Shown here piece by piece: positions 36,166-45,193 of a stretch of 55,371 nucleotides of DNA (position 1 is its first letter; the number at the start of each line of letters is the position of its first letter). The DNA is from Psychromonas algicola. Lineage in GTDB: Bacteria > Pseudomonadota > Gammaproteobacteria > Enterobacterales > Psychromonadaceae. Position numbers and translations under genes: made by a program. The stretch covers positions 1 through 55,371 of the forward strand of contig NZ_SNUB01000023.1 of the NCBI RefSeq assembly GCF_004378355.1, in the 5' to 3' direction. The notes beneath the pieces are model-generated. The model did not search any database. It was not told the DNA's origin and saw only the letters and a program-made list of their open reading frames with translations.

Positions 36166-36244
36166 GAAATGAGCATAATTAAAACCTGAGCTAATCATCG
36201 CTCTTCAAATAATCAGTTAATTAACTTTAGAAAAGGAAAGTCCT

Positions 36245-37552
36245 ATGTACATGAAAAAAATCACAGGAATAGTTGTTGCCGCTGCACTGATGAGTGCATC
36301 TGCTCACGCTAAAACTGAGGTTGAGTGGTGGCATGCAATGGGAGGAACGTTAGGCGAGAAAGTAAATGAAATTGCCTCTGACTTTAACGCAAGCCAATCT
36401 GAATATGAAATTAAACCCGTTTACAAAGGGACTTATGCAGAAACAATGACAAGTGCGATTGCTGCATTTCGTGCTAAACAACAACCTGCCATTGTTCAAG
36501 TATTTGAAGTAGGCACAGCAACCATGATGGGCGCTAAAAAAGCAATTTACCCTGTGCACGAATTAATGGCTGATACCAAAGAGTCTTTTGATCCGAATAA
36601 ATATTTATCAGCGGTAACGGGTTATTACACATCGAATGAAGGCAAGATGTTATCAATGCCGTTTAACAGTTCAACACCAGTGCTTTATTACAATAAAGAT
36701 ATGTTTGCCAATGCTGGAATAAAATCTGTCCCTAAAACATGGAAAGAGATGGGTGAAGCTTCGCAAAAATTATTGAAAGCTGGTGCTCATTGTGGCTTTA
36801 CAACAACGTGGCAGTCTTGGACTCAAATAGAGAATTTTGGTGCGCGTAATAACGTTGCGATGGCAGATAACAACAATGGTTTTGGTGGATTAAATACAAA
36901 ATTTACATTTAATAAACCTGCTTTTGTTAAGCATATCAATCAAATGAGCGAATGGGCTAAGACTGATATCTTCAAATACGGCGGTCGTCAATCAACAGGT
37001 ATGCCGTTATTTTATACGCAAAATTGTGCAATGACGATGGGCTCTTCAGCAGGGCTTGCTGGTATCAAAGCGAATATGGAAGGCATTAATGTTGGCGTTG
37101 CGCAACTTCCTTACGATGATTCATTAGTTAAGAAACCACAAAATACAATTATTGGTGGTGCTTCATTATGGGTACTACGTGGTCATTCTAGTGAGGAATA
37201 TAAAGGCGTCGCTAAATTCTTTAGTTACTTATCTAGCGCGGCTGTTCAAGCTGATTGGCATCAATTCACAGGTTACTTACCAATCACACAAGATGCATAT
37301 CAACTCACTAAGAAACAAGGCTTTTACGAGAAAAACCCAGGGACAGATGTTGCAGTATTACAAATGACATCAGTGGAACCTACGGTTAATTCTAAAGGGA
37401 TCCGTTTCGGTAACTTCTTGCAGACACGCGATATTATTAATGAGCAATTAGAAGCGGTATGGGCAGGTAAAATATCAGCTCAAACGGCATTAGATAATGC
37501 GGTTAAGCAAGGTAATGAAGAGTTACGTCGCTTCGAACGTACTCAAAAATAG
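36245..37552 (+). CDS. ugpB: sn-Glycerol-3-phosphate ABC transporter, binding protein UgpB
   Basis: 435 residues; AGGAA precedes the ATG. Signal peptide MKKITGIVVAAALMSASAHA, then KTEVEWWHAMGG as in E. coli UgpB. Family-1 periplasmic binding fold with the typical PVYKGTYAETMTSAIAAFRA, MPFNSSTPVLYYNKD and GGASLWVL stretches. Captures glycerol-3-phosphate and glycerophosphodiesters. First gene of the ugpBAEC-HAD operon, with a hairpin directly after it that should raise its expression relative to the membrane subunits. Confidence 0.94.
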   Translation: MYMKKITGIVVAAALMSASAHAKTEVEWWHAMGGTLGEKVNEIASDFNASQSEYEIKPVYKGTYAETMTSAIAAFRAKQQPAIVQVFEVGTATMMGAKKAIYPVHELMADTKESFDPNKYLSAVTGYYTSNEGKMLSMPFNSSTPVLYYNKDMFANAGIKSVPKTWKEMGEASQKLLKAGAHCGFTTTWQSWTQIENFGARNNVAMADNNNGFGGLNTKFTFNKPAFVKHINQMSEWAKTDIFKYGGRQSTGMPLFYTQNCAMTMGSSAGLAGIKANMEGINVGVAQLPYDDSLVKKPQNTIIGGASLWVLRGHSSEEYKGVAKFFSYLSSAAVQADWHQFTGYLPITQDAYQLTKKQGFYEKNPGTDVAVLQMTSVEPTVNSKGIRFGNFLQTRDIINEQLEAVWAGKISAQTALDNAVKQGNEELRRFERTQK

Positions 37553-37558
37553 TACAAC

Positions 37559-37600
37559 TTCGCCACACTCGATAGCATCCTAGTGTGGCGAATTTTTTAT
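37559..37600 (+). terminator. Intercistronic hairpin between ugpB and ugpA
   Basis: TTCGCCACAC (37559-37568) pairs perfectly with GTGTGGCGAA (37583-37592), followed by TTTTTT. A partial terminator or mRNA stabiliser within the operon. Confidence 0.8.
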
Positions 37601-37621
37601 TTCAATATTGCAGGTTTTTAT

Positions 37622-38503
37622 ATGTCATCACATGTCGGTTTTAAAAATAAATGGTTACCGATTGCATTGATTGCTCCTCAATTATTAATTACCTTAGTGT
37701 TTTTTATTTGGCCAGCAGGGCAAGCAATTGTTCAGTCAACCCAACTAGAAGATGCCTTTGGTTTAAGCACTGAGTTTGTTGGTTTAGAAAACTTTGTTAG
37801 CTTATTTAACGATAGTAATTATTTGGCTTCATTTTTTACAACACTACAATTTAGTATCACAGTCGCGGTATTAGCATTGGTCAGTGCATTAATATTGTCT
37901 GCTTTTGCTGAGCATATTACGCGAGGAACCACTTTTTATCGTACTTTCTTGATTTGGCCCTATGCTGTTGCGCCTGTTGTAGCTGGCTCTTTATGGTTGT
38001 TTTTATTCGATCCAACCATTGGTGTGGTAAGTGAAATGCTGCAATGGGTAAATGTCGATTGGGACCCAGTGCTGAATGGTTCACATGCAATGTGGATGGT
38101 AGTTATTACGTCAACATGGAAACAAATTAGCTACAACTTTTTGTTTTTTTTAGCGGCATTACAATCGGTACCAAAATCATTACATGAAGCAGCTGCTATT
38201 GATGGAAGTGGCCCTATTAAACGCTTTATGACTATAAGCTTTCCCCTAATTTCTCCCACCAGTTTTTTCCTGTTAGTGGTGAATTTTGTGTATGCCTTCT
38301 TCGATACTTTTGCGGTGATCCATGCCATGACGCAAGGTGGTCCAAGTAACAGTACTTCAACCCTAGTTTATAAGGTTTATAACGATGGATTTATCGGATT
38401 AAATCTCGGATCTTCTGCCGCACAATCGGTTATTTTAATGGCGTTAGTTGCATTGTTAACGGTTGTACAATTTAAATACGTAGAAAAAAAGGTAGCTTAC
38501 TAA
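37622..38503 (+). CDS. ugpA: Glycerol-3-phosphate ABC transporter permease UgpA
   Basis: 293 residues from ATG 37622 (AGG about 8 bases upstream); the in-frame GTG at 37583 lies in the hairpin stem and is unlikely. Six membrane segments; the EAA loop [15 protein letters not shown] contacts UgpC. Length and the N-terminus ([23 protein letters not shown]) match UgpA of E. coli. The stop overlaps the ugpE start by one base. Confidence 0.94.
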   Translation: MSSHVGFKNKWLPIALIAPQLLITLVFFIWPAGQAIVQSTQLEDAFGLSTEFVGLENFVSLFNDSNYLASFFTTLQFSITVAVLALVSALILSAFAEHITRGTTFYRTFLIWPYAVAPVVAGSLWLFLFDPTIGVVSEMLQWVNVDWDPVLNGSHAMWMVVITSTWKQISYNFLFFLAALQSVPKSLHEAAAIDGSGPIKRFMTISFPLISPTSFFLLVVNFVYAFFDTFAVIHAMTQGGPSNSTSTLVYKVYNDGFIGLNLGSSAAQSVILMALVALLTVVQFKYVEKKVAY

Positions 38504-39351
38504 TGGTAGAACGTAGACCGCTATTTAAATTATTTTGCCATGTTATTTTGATTTTTGGCATTCTCGCTATCGCGTTACCCGTATGGCTTGCTTTGGTTGC
38601 AACAACGCATGAAAACAATGTGTTTGCGACAGGCACACCATTATGGTTTGGTGACCTTGGGTTAAGTGTTTTTTGGGACTTATTGAGCAGTGACAGTAGC
38701 TTTAATAATTCAGCTTTACCTATTACACATATGTTATTTAATTCCTTTGTGATGGCGTTAACCATAACGCTTGGGAAATTAAGTATTTCAATATTGTCAG
38801 CTTATGCTGTTGTGTTTTTCCGCTTTCCGGGAAGAATGCTTGCGTTTTGGATGATATTTTTCACTTTAATGTTGCCCGTTGAAGTCCGCATTATGCCGAC
38901 CTTTGAAGTGATCACAAATTTGAATATGTTGAACTCTTTTTCTGGATTAACCATTCCTTTAATTGCCAGTGCAACGGCTACCTTTTTGTTCCGACAGTTC
39001 TTTTTAACTATTCCACAAGAGTTGATTGAAGCTGCGCGTATTGATGGAGCAGGACCGATCAAATTCTTTTTCGATATTTTATTGCCATTATCACGTACTA
39101 ATATCGCTGCTTTATTTGTGATCACCTTTATTTACGGTTGGAACCAATATTTATGGCCATTGTTGATCACCACGGATGCGCAGTACTACACCATTGTGAT
39201 GGGAATTAAGCAGATGTTGGGTGTGGTCGACGGTATTGTTGAATGGAACAAAATTATGGCCACCACTATTATTGCGATGCTACCACCTGTAGTTGTTGTT
39301 ATCGCTATGCAAAAAGCTTTTGTTAAAGGCTTAGTAGATACGGAGAAATAA
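38503..39351 (+). CDS. ugpE: Glycerol-3-phosphate ABC transporter permease UgpE
   Basis: 282 residues with six membrane segments. EAA loop IEAARIDGAGPIKFFFDI. The segment MLPVEVRIMPTFEVI is typical of UgpE. Start shares a base with the ugpA stop and its own stop abuts the ugpC ATG, so the membrane subunits are tightly coupled. Confidence 0.94.
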   Translation: MVERRPLFKLFCHVILIFGILAIALPVWLALVATTHENNVFATGTPLWFGDLGLSVFWDLLSSDSSFNNSALPITHMLFNSFVMALTITLGKLSISILSAYAVVFFRFPGRMLAFWMIFFTLMLPVEVRIMPTFEVITNLNMLNSFSGLTIPLIASATATFLFRQFFLTIPQELIEAARIDGAGPIKFFFDILLPLSRTNIAALFVITFIYGWNQYLWPLLITTDAQYYTIVMGIKQMLGVVDGIVEWNKIMATTIIAMLPPVVVVIAMQKAFVKGLVDTEK

Positions 39352-40458
39352 ATGTCAACGCTAACACTTACAAATATTGCGAAATCTTACGCAAATGGGT
39401 ATCAGGCTGTACAACAACTTGATCTTGATATTAATGATGCTGAAATGGTTGTTTTAGTTGGCCCCAGCGGTTGTGGTAAATCTACTTTATTACGCATGAT
39501 TGCAGGATTAGAAGAGATCACATCTGGCGAATTGGTTATTGATGGACAAGTGGTTAATCACCTTGAACCCGGTGAGCGCGATATCGCAATGGTATTTCAA
39601 AATTATGCGCTTTATCCGCATATGACGGTTTACAATAATATGGCTTACGGATTACGTAATCGTAAAACACCTAAGGATGAAATTCACCGTTTAGTGACGG
39701 AAGCAGCTGAGATGCTTGAGCTTTCTGAATTATTGGACCGAAAACCTAAAGAGCTTTCAGGTGGTCAACGACAACGAGTGGCTATGGGACGTGCAATTGT
39801 GCGTGAGCCTAAGGTCTTTTTATTCGATGAACCTTTGTCGAACCTTGATGCTAAACTAAGAGTACAAATGCGTATTCAAATTAAAAAACTACAGCGTAGG
39901 TTAGCCACAACGTCCATTTATGTTACTCATGACCAAGTGGAAGCGATGACGTTAGCGGATAAACTGGTTGTGCTCAACAAAGGTAATGTTGAACAAGTCG
40001 GCACGCCCTTAGAAATTTATGATAATCCTGCTTCGCTATTTGTGGCGACTTTTATTGGTTCGCCAGCCATGAATATATTAGATGCGATAGTGAAGCCTGA
40101 AGGCATTGAATTTGGAACTTCTTTATTACCGGGGAACACTCAATTGATTAACCTTGGTGATGTGAAATTAGGGTTACGTCCGGAACATCTTCAAATTGTT
40201 GAGCACAATCCGTTGTTTGAAGTTGAAGTGGACTTAATTGAAGCATTAGGCGCTGATTTATTGTTATATTGCAATACGCTTGATGCGCAACCTCAGGCTC
40301 TCGTAGTTCGTGTTCAAGGGCATGCGGTGATTCATATTGGTGATAAATTAGGGCTGGATATTAACTTACAGGATTTACATTTGTTCGATCCTATTACTGC
40401 TAAAAATCTTTATTTTGATAGCAATCTTCTACAGAAAAAAGAGGTTATTTATGCCTAA
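39352..40458 (+). CDS. ugpC: Glycerol-3-phosphate ABC transporter ATPase UgpC
   Basis: 368 residues of MalK type. Walker [11 protein letters not shown]-loop [13 protein letters not shown], signature LSGGQRQRV, Walker [14 protein letters not shown]-loop YVTHDQ. A C-terminal TOBE/regulatory domain ([10 protein letters not shown]) follows. Energises UgpAE. The following HAD gene starts inside its last codons. Confidence 0.94.
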   Translation: MSTLTLTNIAKSYANGYQAVQQLDLDINDAEMVVLVGPSGCGKSTLLRMIAGLEEITSGELVIDGQVVNHLEPGERDIAMVFQNYALYPHMTVYNNMAYGLRNRKTPKDEIHRLVTEAAEMLELSELLDRKPKELSGGQRQRVAMGRAIVREPKVFLFDEPLSNLDAKLRVQMRIQIKKLQRRLATTSIYVTHDQVEAMTLADKLVVLNKGNVEQVGTPLEIYDNPASLFVATFIGSPAMNILDAIVKPEGIEFGTSLLPGNTQLINLGDVKLGLRPEHLQIVEHNPLFEVEVDLIEALGADLLLYCNTLDAQPQALVVRVQGHAVIHIGDKLGLDINLQDLHLFDPITAKNLYFDSNLLQKKEVIYA

Positions 40459-41290
40459 ACCATTATCCACATTGACTTTTAAACAAGCAAAACAGATAAA
40501 GTGGTTACTCACAGATGTTGATGACACCTTAACGTGGGAAGGGAAATTGCCAGCAGAAACCTTGTTGGCATTAAATAAATTAAACGATGCTGGCGTTAAT
40601 ATTATTCCGGTTACAGGCGCTTGCGCAGGTTGGTGTGACCAAATGGCTCGACTGTGGCCAGTGCATGGCGTGATTGGTGAGAATGGTGCATTTTGGATGC
40701 AAAAAAACGCTAAGGGATTTACAACTAGAGAGATGGTTGCAGTTAGTAAAATGAAGCATCAACAAAGTGAATTACTGCGTCAGTTAGACTTATTGTTGAA
40801 AGACTATCCCGATGTGACTTATGCCTATGATCAACGGTTTAGGTTTTGCGATGTGGCCATCAACTTAAGTCAAGATCGTGAACCGCTGGCTGAAAATATA
40901 TGCGAAGAATTATTAAATAAAGTGAAGCAATTAGTCGTTGATGGTCAAAGGGTGAATGCGGCGCTTAGTTCAATTCATCTTAATGTCTGGGTTGGCAATC
41001 ACAGCAAGCGACTAACCGCGGAGAAATACCTACTTGAAAATGGGGCGATTAAATCGATCATTGAAAACGAAATTGCCTACATAGGTGATTCATTGAATGA
41101 TGAAAGTATGTTTGCTTGGCTGCCTTTAACCTTTGGAGTAAAAAATATTTTACCTGTTTTGCCTAAATTGGCTGCTAAACCCGCTTATTTAACCACGCAA
41201 AAAGGCGGTTATGGATTTGTTGAATTAGCGGAATTTATTTTACAATCTAAACAGTCGAACGAGATTGAGGATTGTTTGTTGTCTTCCTAG
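40451..41290 (+). CDS. HAD-IIB (Cof-type) phosphatase in the ugp operon
   Basis: 279 residues from ATG 40451 (AGAGG upstream), overlapping the ugpC stop. Motif [13 protein letters not shown], motif II PVTGA, a Lys in KYLLEN, and motif [13 protein letters not shown] are complete; the alpha/beta cap of the type IIB class lies between ([12 protein letters not shown] onwards). The position at the end of ugpBAEC suggests a phosphorylated product of glycerophosphodiester use as substrate, possibly glycerol-3-phosphate or a sugar phosphate; not shown by sequence. Confidence 0.85.
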   Translation: MPKPLSTLTFKQAKQIKWLLTDVDDTLTWEGKLPAETLLALNKLNDAGVNIIPVTGACAGWCDQMARLWPVHGVIGENGAFWMQKNAKGFTTREMVAVSKMKHQQSELLRQLDLLLKDYPDVTYAYDQRFRFCDVAINLSQDREPLAENICEELLNKVKQLVVDGQRVNAALSSIHLNVWVGNHSKRLTAEKYLLENGAIKSIIENEIAYIGDSLNDESMFAWLPLTFGVKNILPVLPKLAAKPAYLTTQKGGYGFVELAEFILQSKQSNEIEDCLLSS

Positions 41291-41486
41291 AAAAGTTGAT
41301 TTTTAGTAGTTAACATCGTTTTTTTGGGGTTTGTACTTATGTTTGTATAAGCATTTTTACTAGGGTAATATTATTTTTGTATTATTTATTCTTTCTACGC
41401 AGCTGACTAACGCACTCATTTTATATTCATTATGATCGCCGATGAGTATTAATTACTTATTAGATATTAAGGAGTACTAGATTATT

Positions 41487-42005
41487 ATGTTTTCTGTCAA
41501 TAAAGTAATTATCCCCATCAATAGTGAAATAGTTAAAACCCTAAACGATTCTTACTATTCAGATTCATACTCATACAGTTCAAGTAAAGGAAGCAGAGTC
41601 GCGCTTCAAGTTTGGTTGGAGCAAGCCACTAAAGTTCCAAGTTGGGTTAACTTTTTAATGGCAAGTCGAAACCAAATAGTATCAATATTAGGGTTGAAAA
41701 ACCTTGGGCATTTAGGTGATGTAGAAGCTAATAAATTAGTGAGTGAATATCAAATTGGCGATAGGGTTGGAATATTTACTTTACTTTATTTAAGTGATCA
41801 TGAAATTATATTGGGTGATTCGGATAAACACTTAGATGTGAAGCTTTCTGTTTATATTCATGAAGGGGAGGAAGATATTATTTCAATCTCAACTGTGGTA
41901 CATGTGCATAATCTTCTTGGTAAATTATATATGCTGTTCGTGGAGCCTCTTCATCAATTAATTGTGCCTGCATCTATTAAACGAGCTGAAACTTCTGACA
42001 TATAG
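41487..42005 (+). CDS. DUF2867 family protein
   Basis: 172 residues. Features of DUF2867: an N-terminal DSYYSDSYSY segment, WVNFLMASRNQIVSILGLKNLG, then VGIFTLLYLSDHEIILGDSDKHLDVKLSV and a HNLLGKLYMLFVEPLHQLIV C-terminal helix. No signal peptide; the family has no proven activity. GGAGTACTAG upstream of the ATG serves as ribosome site. Single gene. Confidence 0.85.
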   Translation: MFSVNKVIIPINSEIVKTLNDSYYSDSYSYSSSKGSRVALQVWLEQATKVPSWVNFLMASRNQIVSILGLKNLGHLGDVEANKLVSEYQIGDRVGIFTLLYLSDHEIILGDSDKHLDVKLSVYIHEGEEDIISISTVVHVHNLLGKLYMLFVEPLHQLIVPASIKRAETSDI

Positions 42006-42163
42006 CAAAATGAGGAATGTACAATTATGTCTTTAACTTAGCGCTATTTTCAAAGGCACTTACCTATTGGCCCAATATGCTGAATAGCTCTCAATGTATA
42101 AAGGCACATATATTCTCTTTATGGAGAGAGATTATTCCTGTGAGTTTAAGTATTTAATAATAA

Positions 42164-42871
42164 CTAAACAAATGATTTATAATAATTTAGTAATTCATCT
42201 TCATCATTTATGATTAATGCTTTAAGTGATATTTTTATATTTTTTTCTTTACCATTTTCATCAAATGTTAAAATAAAAATATTTTTTTCAATAGCCACAT
42301 CTTTAATACTGCTATGTTTGATAAATCGTCGTGGTGCCGCTATAGCTAGTTTTATTTCAGAATGTTTTTCGTATACACGCAGTACTTCTAAACGTTTATT
42401 TAGTGATGCCACGACGATTAAAAGTATTCCCGGTGCTATTGTTGCTGGTGCTATTATTAACCCCACTGCAATACAAAATATTCCAATAGGAATGAAATAT
42501 TTTTGAGTCTTTAAAAGATATGCTTTTTTAGGTTGTTCAATTTCAGTTATTTCATCCGACTCAAGTTCAGTTACTTCACTTAACTTCTTTTCTTGCCCTT
42601 GTAAAAATTTTAGTTTTGATTCTTTATCCATTTCATTCTTGATACTAATAATCCCGAATAAGCCTATTGGCAGATAAATGATAAAACTAGCAATTCCTAG
42701 ATAAGCAAAAAATTTATTTTTTGTTTTATGGTAAAGCAAACCTATAAAAGAGAATAAAAGTGCTACGCCAAAAATCATAACGAGAAAGTTCAGTTCAGTT
42801 CTAACTGTTATTGCTAAACAGAACAAATATATCATTTGTAAAAGTAAAGTAATGTAATAAGAATGACTCAT
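42164..42871 (-). CDS. Hypothetical membrane protein
   Basis: 235 residues. About three membrane segments in the first 75 residues, an acidic linker (EKKLSEVTELESDEITEIEQ), two further segments (FIPIGIFCIAVGLIIAPATIAPGILLIVVASL) and a C-terminal cytosolic domain of about 75 residues with a PH-like strand pattern (IKDVAIEKNIFILTFDENGKEKNIKISLKAL). No family recognised. Unusually AT-rich codons compared with neighbours. Confidence 0.65.
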   Translation of the reverse strand: MSHSYYITLLLQMIYLFCLAITVRTELNFLVMIFGVALLFSFIGLLYHKTKNKFFAYLGIASFIIYLPIGLFGIISIKNEMDKESKLKFLQGQEKKLSEVTELESDEITEIEQPKKAYLLKTQKYFIPIGIFCIAVGLIIAPATIAPGILLIVVASLNKRLEVLRVYEKHSEIKLAIAAPRRFIKHSSIKDVAIEKNIFILTFDENGKEKNIKISLKALIINDEDELLNYYKSFV

Positions 42872-42905
42872 TCTAACCTCTTAAAATCATTGATAATATC
42901 TGAAT

Positions 42906-44201
42906 TTAATATGAAGGTAAATTATCTAACCCATCCGCCATGGTGATCAAACGACTTAGGATTTTTTCGCCATCAACACCAATGCCGTTATGTTCATATT
43001 CATTGGTGATCCACGCTTTAGAAAGTGGGATTTTCGCTAAGGTCTCGCGTGTATAATCCAGCTCAACAAACATATCATCGGCATAGGCGGCGCAGGCAAG
43101 TGGTACTTTATTTTTACTTAGCACGTCTGCATCGTATAGCTTATCCCAATCTTGTTTTTCGGCTAACAAGTTAGCCGCTTCACGTAATGGTTTGAGCGTT
43201 GCTAATTGTTCAAACATCCACGGATATACCATTTCACCGGTAAACATAAATGACTTGCCAACTTGATAGTTAAATTGTGAATACTGCTCGCGCACTCGAT
43301 GTGCAGACCAGTTAGATGCTTCACCTTGGCAGTAAATAGATTCATGTAAAATCGCATACAAAGGATTCGTCAGATAACCTTGCTCTTGTTGCATATCATT
43401 TAAGAAACTGTAGCTTAATTGCTTGCGGCCATTCACTTCGATAAAGGCACTTTCTAATAAATAGTAGAGTGGTAAATGTGCATTACATCGACCTAAATTA
43501 ATACCAATTAATTGGAATTGTTCGACGGTGAAGTGTTGTCCATTTGGTAAAGTAACTTGGTTATCTAGTAAGTATTGTGCAATCTCGCAACACATTTTTT
43601 GTGCAGTTGGGAACTGTGCGAAAAAGGCATTATTTTTGTCGATAGTACGTTGATAGGTTGCTTGGTAAACATCATCAGCATGGCGTGTAATGGAAGGAAT
43701 ACCGCCAGTAACGTAACAACGCGAAAGGCTCTCTGGAAATAATGAAAGATAAGTTAATGTGCAAAATCCGCCAAAGCTTTGGCCGAAGGTTGCCCATTTT
43801 TGGATGTTTAATTTAATGCGGATCGCTTCTGCATCACGCACTATATTATCGGCTCTAAAGTGGGTGAGGTATTCAGCTTGTTCCGTTGCAGATAAGTTTG
43901 CTAAGGTTTCTTGGTTGATTGGCGAGCTATGACCTGTACCACGTTGGTCTAACAGTAGTACGCGATAATCTTGCAATAAACGTTTTAACCAACCTGATTC
44001 GCCACTAGCGCGGGGGGATTGAAAACCTGGTCCACCTTGAAAGAAAACCAACCAAGGTAAATCTTGTTTATCTTTTGCTAAGGTGACTAACTCTCGCGCA
44101 AAAACGCTTATTTGCTTAGCATCAGGTTTTTTATAATCTAATGGTAATTGAAAATGATGCTGGCGATATAAGGTGGTTCCATCGATAAAAGGTGTTTGCA
44201 A
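42906..44201 (-). CDS. pip: Proline iminopeptidase (alpha/beta hydrolase, S33)
   Basis: 431 residues, cytosolic. Oxyanion stretch FFQGGPGFQSP, then LLLDQRGTGHSSPI and the nucleophile in TFGQSFGGFCTL. A long cap domain separates it from the late Asp (AYADDMFVELD) and the His in NEYEHNGIG. Cleaves N-terminal proline from peptides. Single gene. Confidence 0.88.
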   Translation of the reverse strand: MQTPFIDGTTLYRQHHFQLPLDYKKPDAKQISVFARELVTLAKDKQDLPWLVFFQGGPGFQSPRASGESGWLKRLLQDYRVLLLDQRGTGHSSPINQETLANLSATEQAEYLTHFRADNIVRDAEAIRIKLNIQKWATFGQSFGGFCTLTYLSLFPESLSRCYVTGGIPSITRHADDVYQATYQRTIDKNNAFFAQFPTAQKMCCEIAQYLLDNQVTLPNGQHFTVEQFQLIGINLGRCNAHLPLYYLLESAFIEVNGRKQLSYSFLNDMQQEQGYLTNPLYAILHESIYCQGEASNWSAHRVREQYSQFNYQVGKSFMFTGEMVYPWMFEQLATLKPLREAANLLAEKQDWDKLYDADVLSKNKVPLACAAYADDMFVELDYTRETLAKIPLSKAWITNEYEHNGIGVDGEKILSRLITMADGLDNLPSY

Positions 44202-44385
44202 GGGGCGATCCTTATTGTCTGAATGGGGTTAAGCGATTGCTATAAACTTATTATGATAAAAATCATACGCCTTTTTATAGGTTAAGTTCAACTGAAAATA
44301 GAATATGGTGCTGCTTGGATTCAAATAGTAAGTGATTCAATTTTCTAATTTTTTATTTAGTCATTTTTCTATTTGGTAAATTTAA

Positions 44386-44435
44386 GCGCGGTACTTAGTT
44401 GTGAACCTATACAGGTTAAAACATAAGTACCGCGC
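44386..44435. terminator. Nested 12-bp hairpin next to the DUF1127 gene
   Basis: GCGCGGTACTTA (44386-44397) pairs perfectly with TAAGTACCGCGC (44424-44435); inside lies AACCT..AGGTT. It is directly 3' of the DUF1127 gene on the - strand, but the T-run after it is weak. Confidence 0.6.
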
Positions 44436-44440
44436 TGAGA

Positions 44441-44692
44441 TTACGTGTTCATCTTGCTATATTCTATATGTCTAAAGTAACGTACAGTTCGATCTGCTTT
44501 AACAGCCACAGGGAATCTTTCTCCCACAATAAAACCATCACTTTGAATACCGATATCCTGCATCATATGTTTATTAAGATAAGCAATATCAACTCTTTGA
44601 GCTCGTAACAATTTTTCTTTTTTACGAAGTTCGTTATAAATATCAGCTTTGATAAATAGAGTAGCAAGTAATAAATAAATTGATGGACGCAT
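44441..44692 (-). CDS. DUF1127-like small protein
   Basis: 83 residues from ATG 44692, with AGGAGAG 4-10 bases upstream; a frame-extending TTG at 44710 would place that ribosome site inside the gene. Hydrophobic N-terminus (IYLLLATLFI), then a basic helix and NKHMMQDIGIQSDGF, the LxDIGI element of DUF1127. Small DUF1127 proteins are RNA-binding or regulatory in some bacteria. Role here unknown. Confidence 0.6.
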   Translation of the reverse strand: MRPSIYLLLATLFIKADIYNELRKKEKLLRAQRVDIAYLNKHMMQDIGIQSDGFIVGERFPVAVKADRTVRYFRHIEYSKMNT

Positions 44693-44813
44693 AACGTCTC
44701 TCCTTTTCAATGATAAAAAGAAGGTCTTGGATAAAAGTAGATTTTTAAAGAGGGAGTTTCACTTATTAAGTCACTTTTATCCGTGACCTAAAAAGTAAAT
44801 TTTGGGTACGAAT

Positions 44814-44909
44814 TTATTGCTGAGTATGATCTACTCGGATGGTTAAATCCGAAGGTAAATGTACTTGAATAGAAGAACACAGCATGTTGTTTAGATATAA
44901 ATTGTTCAT
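44814..44909 (-). CDS. Candidate 31-residue small protein
   Basis: ATG preceded by AAGGAG at an ideal spacing of 5-6 bases. Product MNNLYLNNMLCSSIQVHLPSD and ten more residues. Same strand as, and about 120 bases upstream of, the DUF1127 gene. Supported only by the ribosome site and its position. Confidence 0.35.
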   Translation of the reverse strand: MNNLYLNNMLCSSIQVHLPSDLTIRVDHTQQ

Positions 44910-45193
44910 GTTGTCTCCTTAATTCTTTGCAGTAAAAACGTAATAAGATGAATGTTGGCTTACTCTGTAAACTCAACATGGAACATGTCTAACTAATTGA
45001 GCTTATTAATCAACCACTAAATTACTTTATTTTGATTATTTGTTGTTTTATCTGTTTTTAGACGACTAAAACTAAAGTGATAACCTTAAAATCTATTAAA
45101 AGTGAATATTAGATTGGTGTTAGTGTTTATTGATTCAGATGTAAAAAATAGCCTTTATTGATATGAACAAATGCTGCTGTATTAGATAAATGT

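Noticed and set aside
44788-44979. Open frame of 63 codons on the - strand
   Set aside because: The overlapping 31-codon frame has a strong ribosome site; this one has none and an improbable composition.
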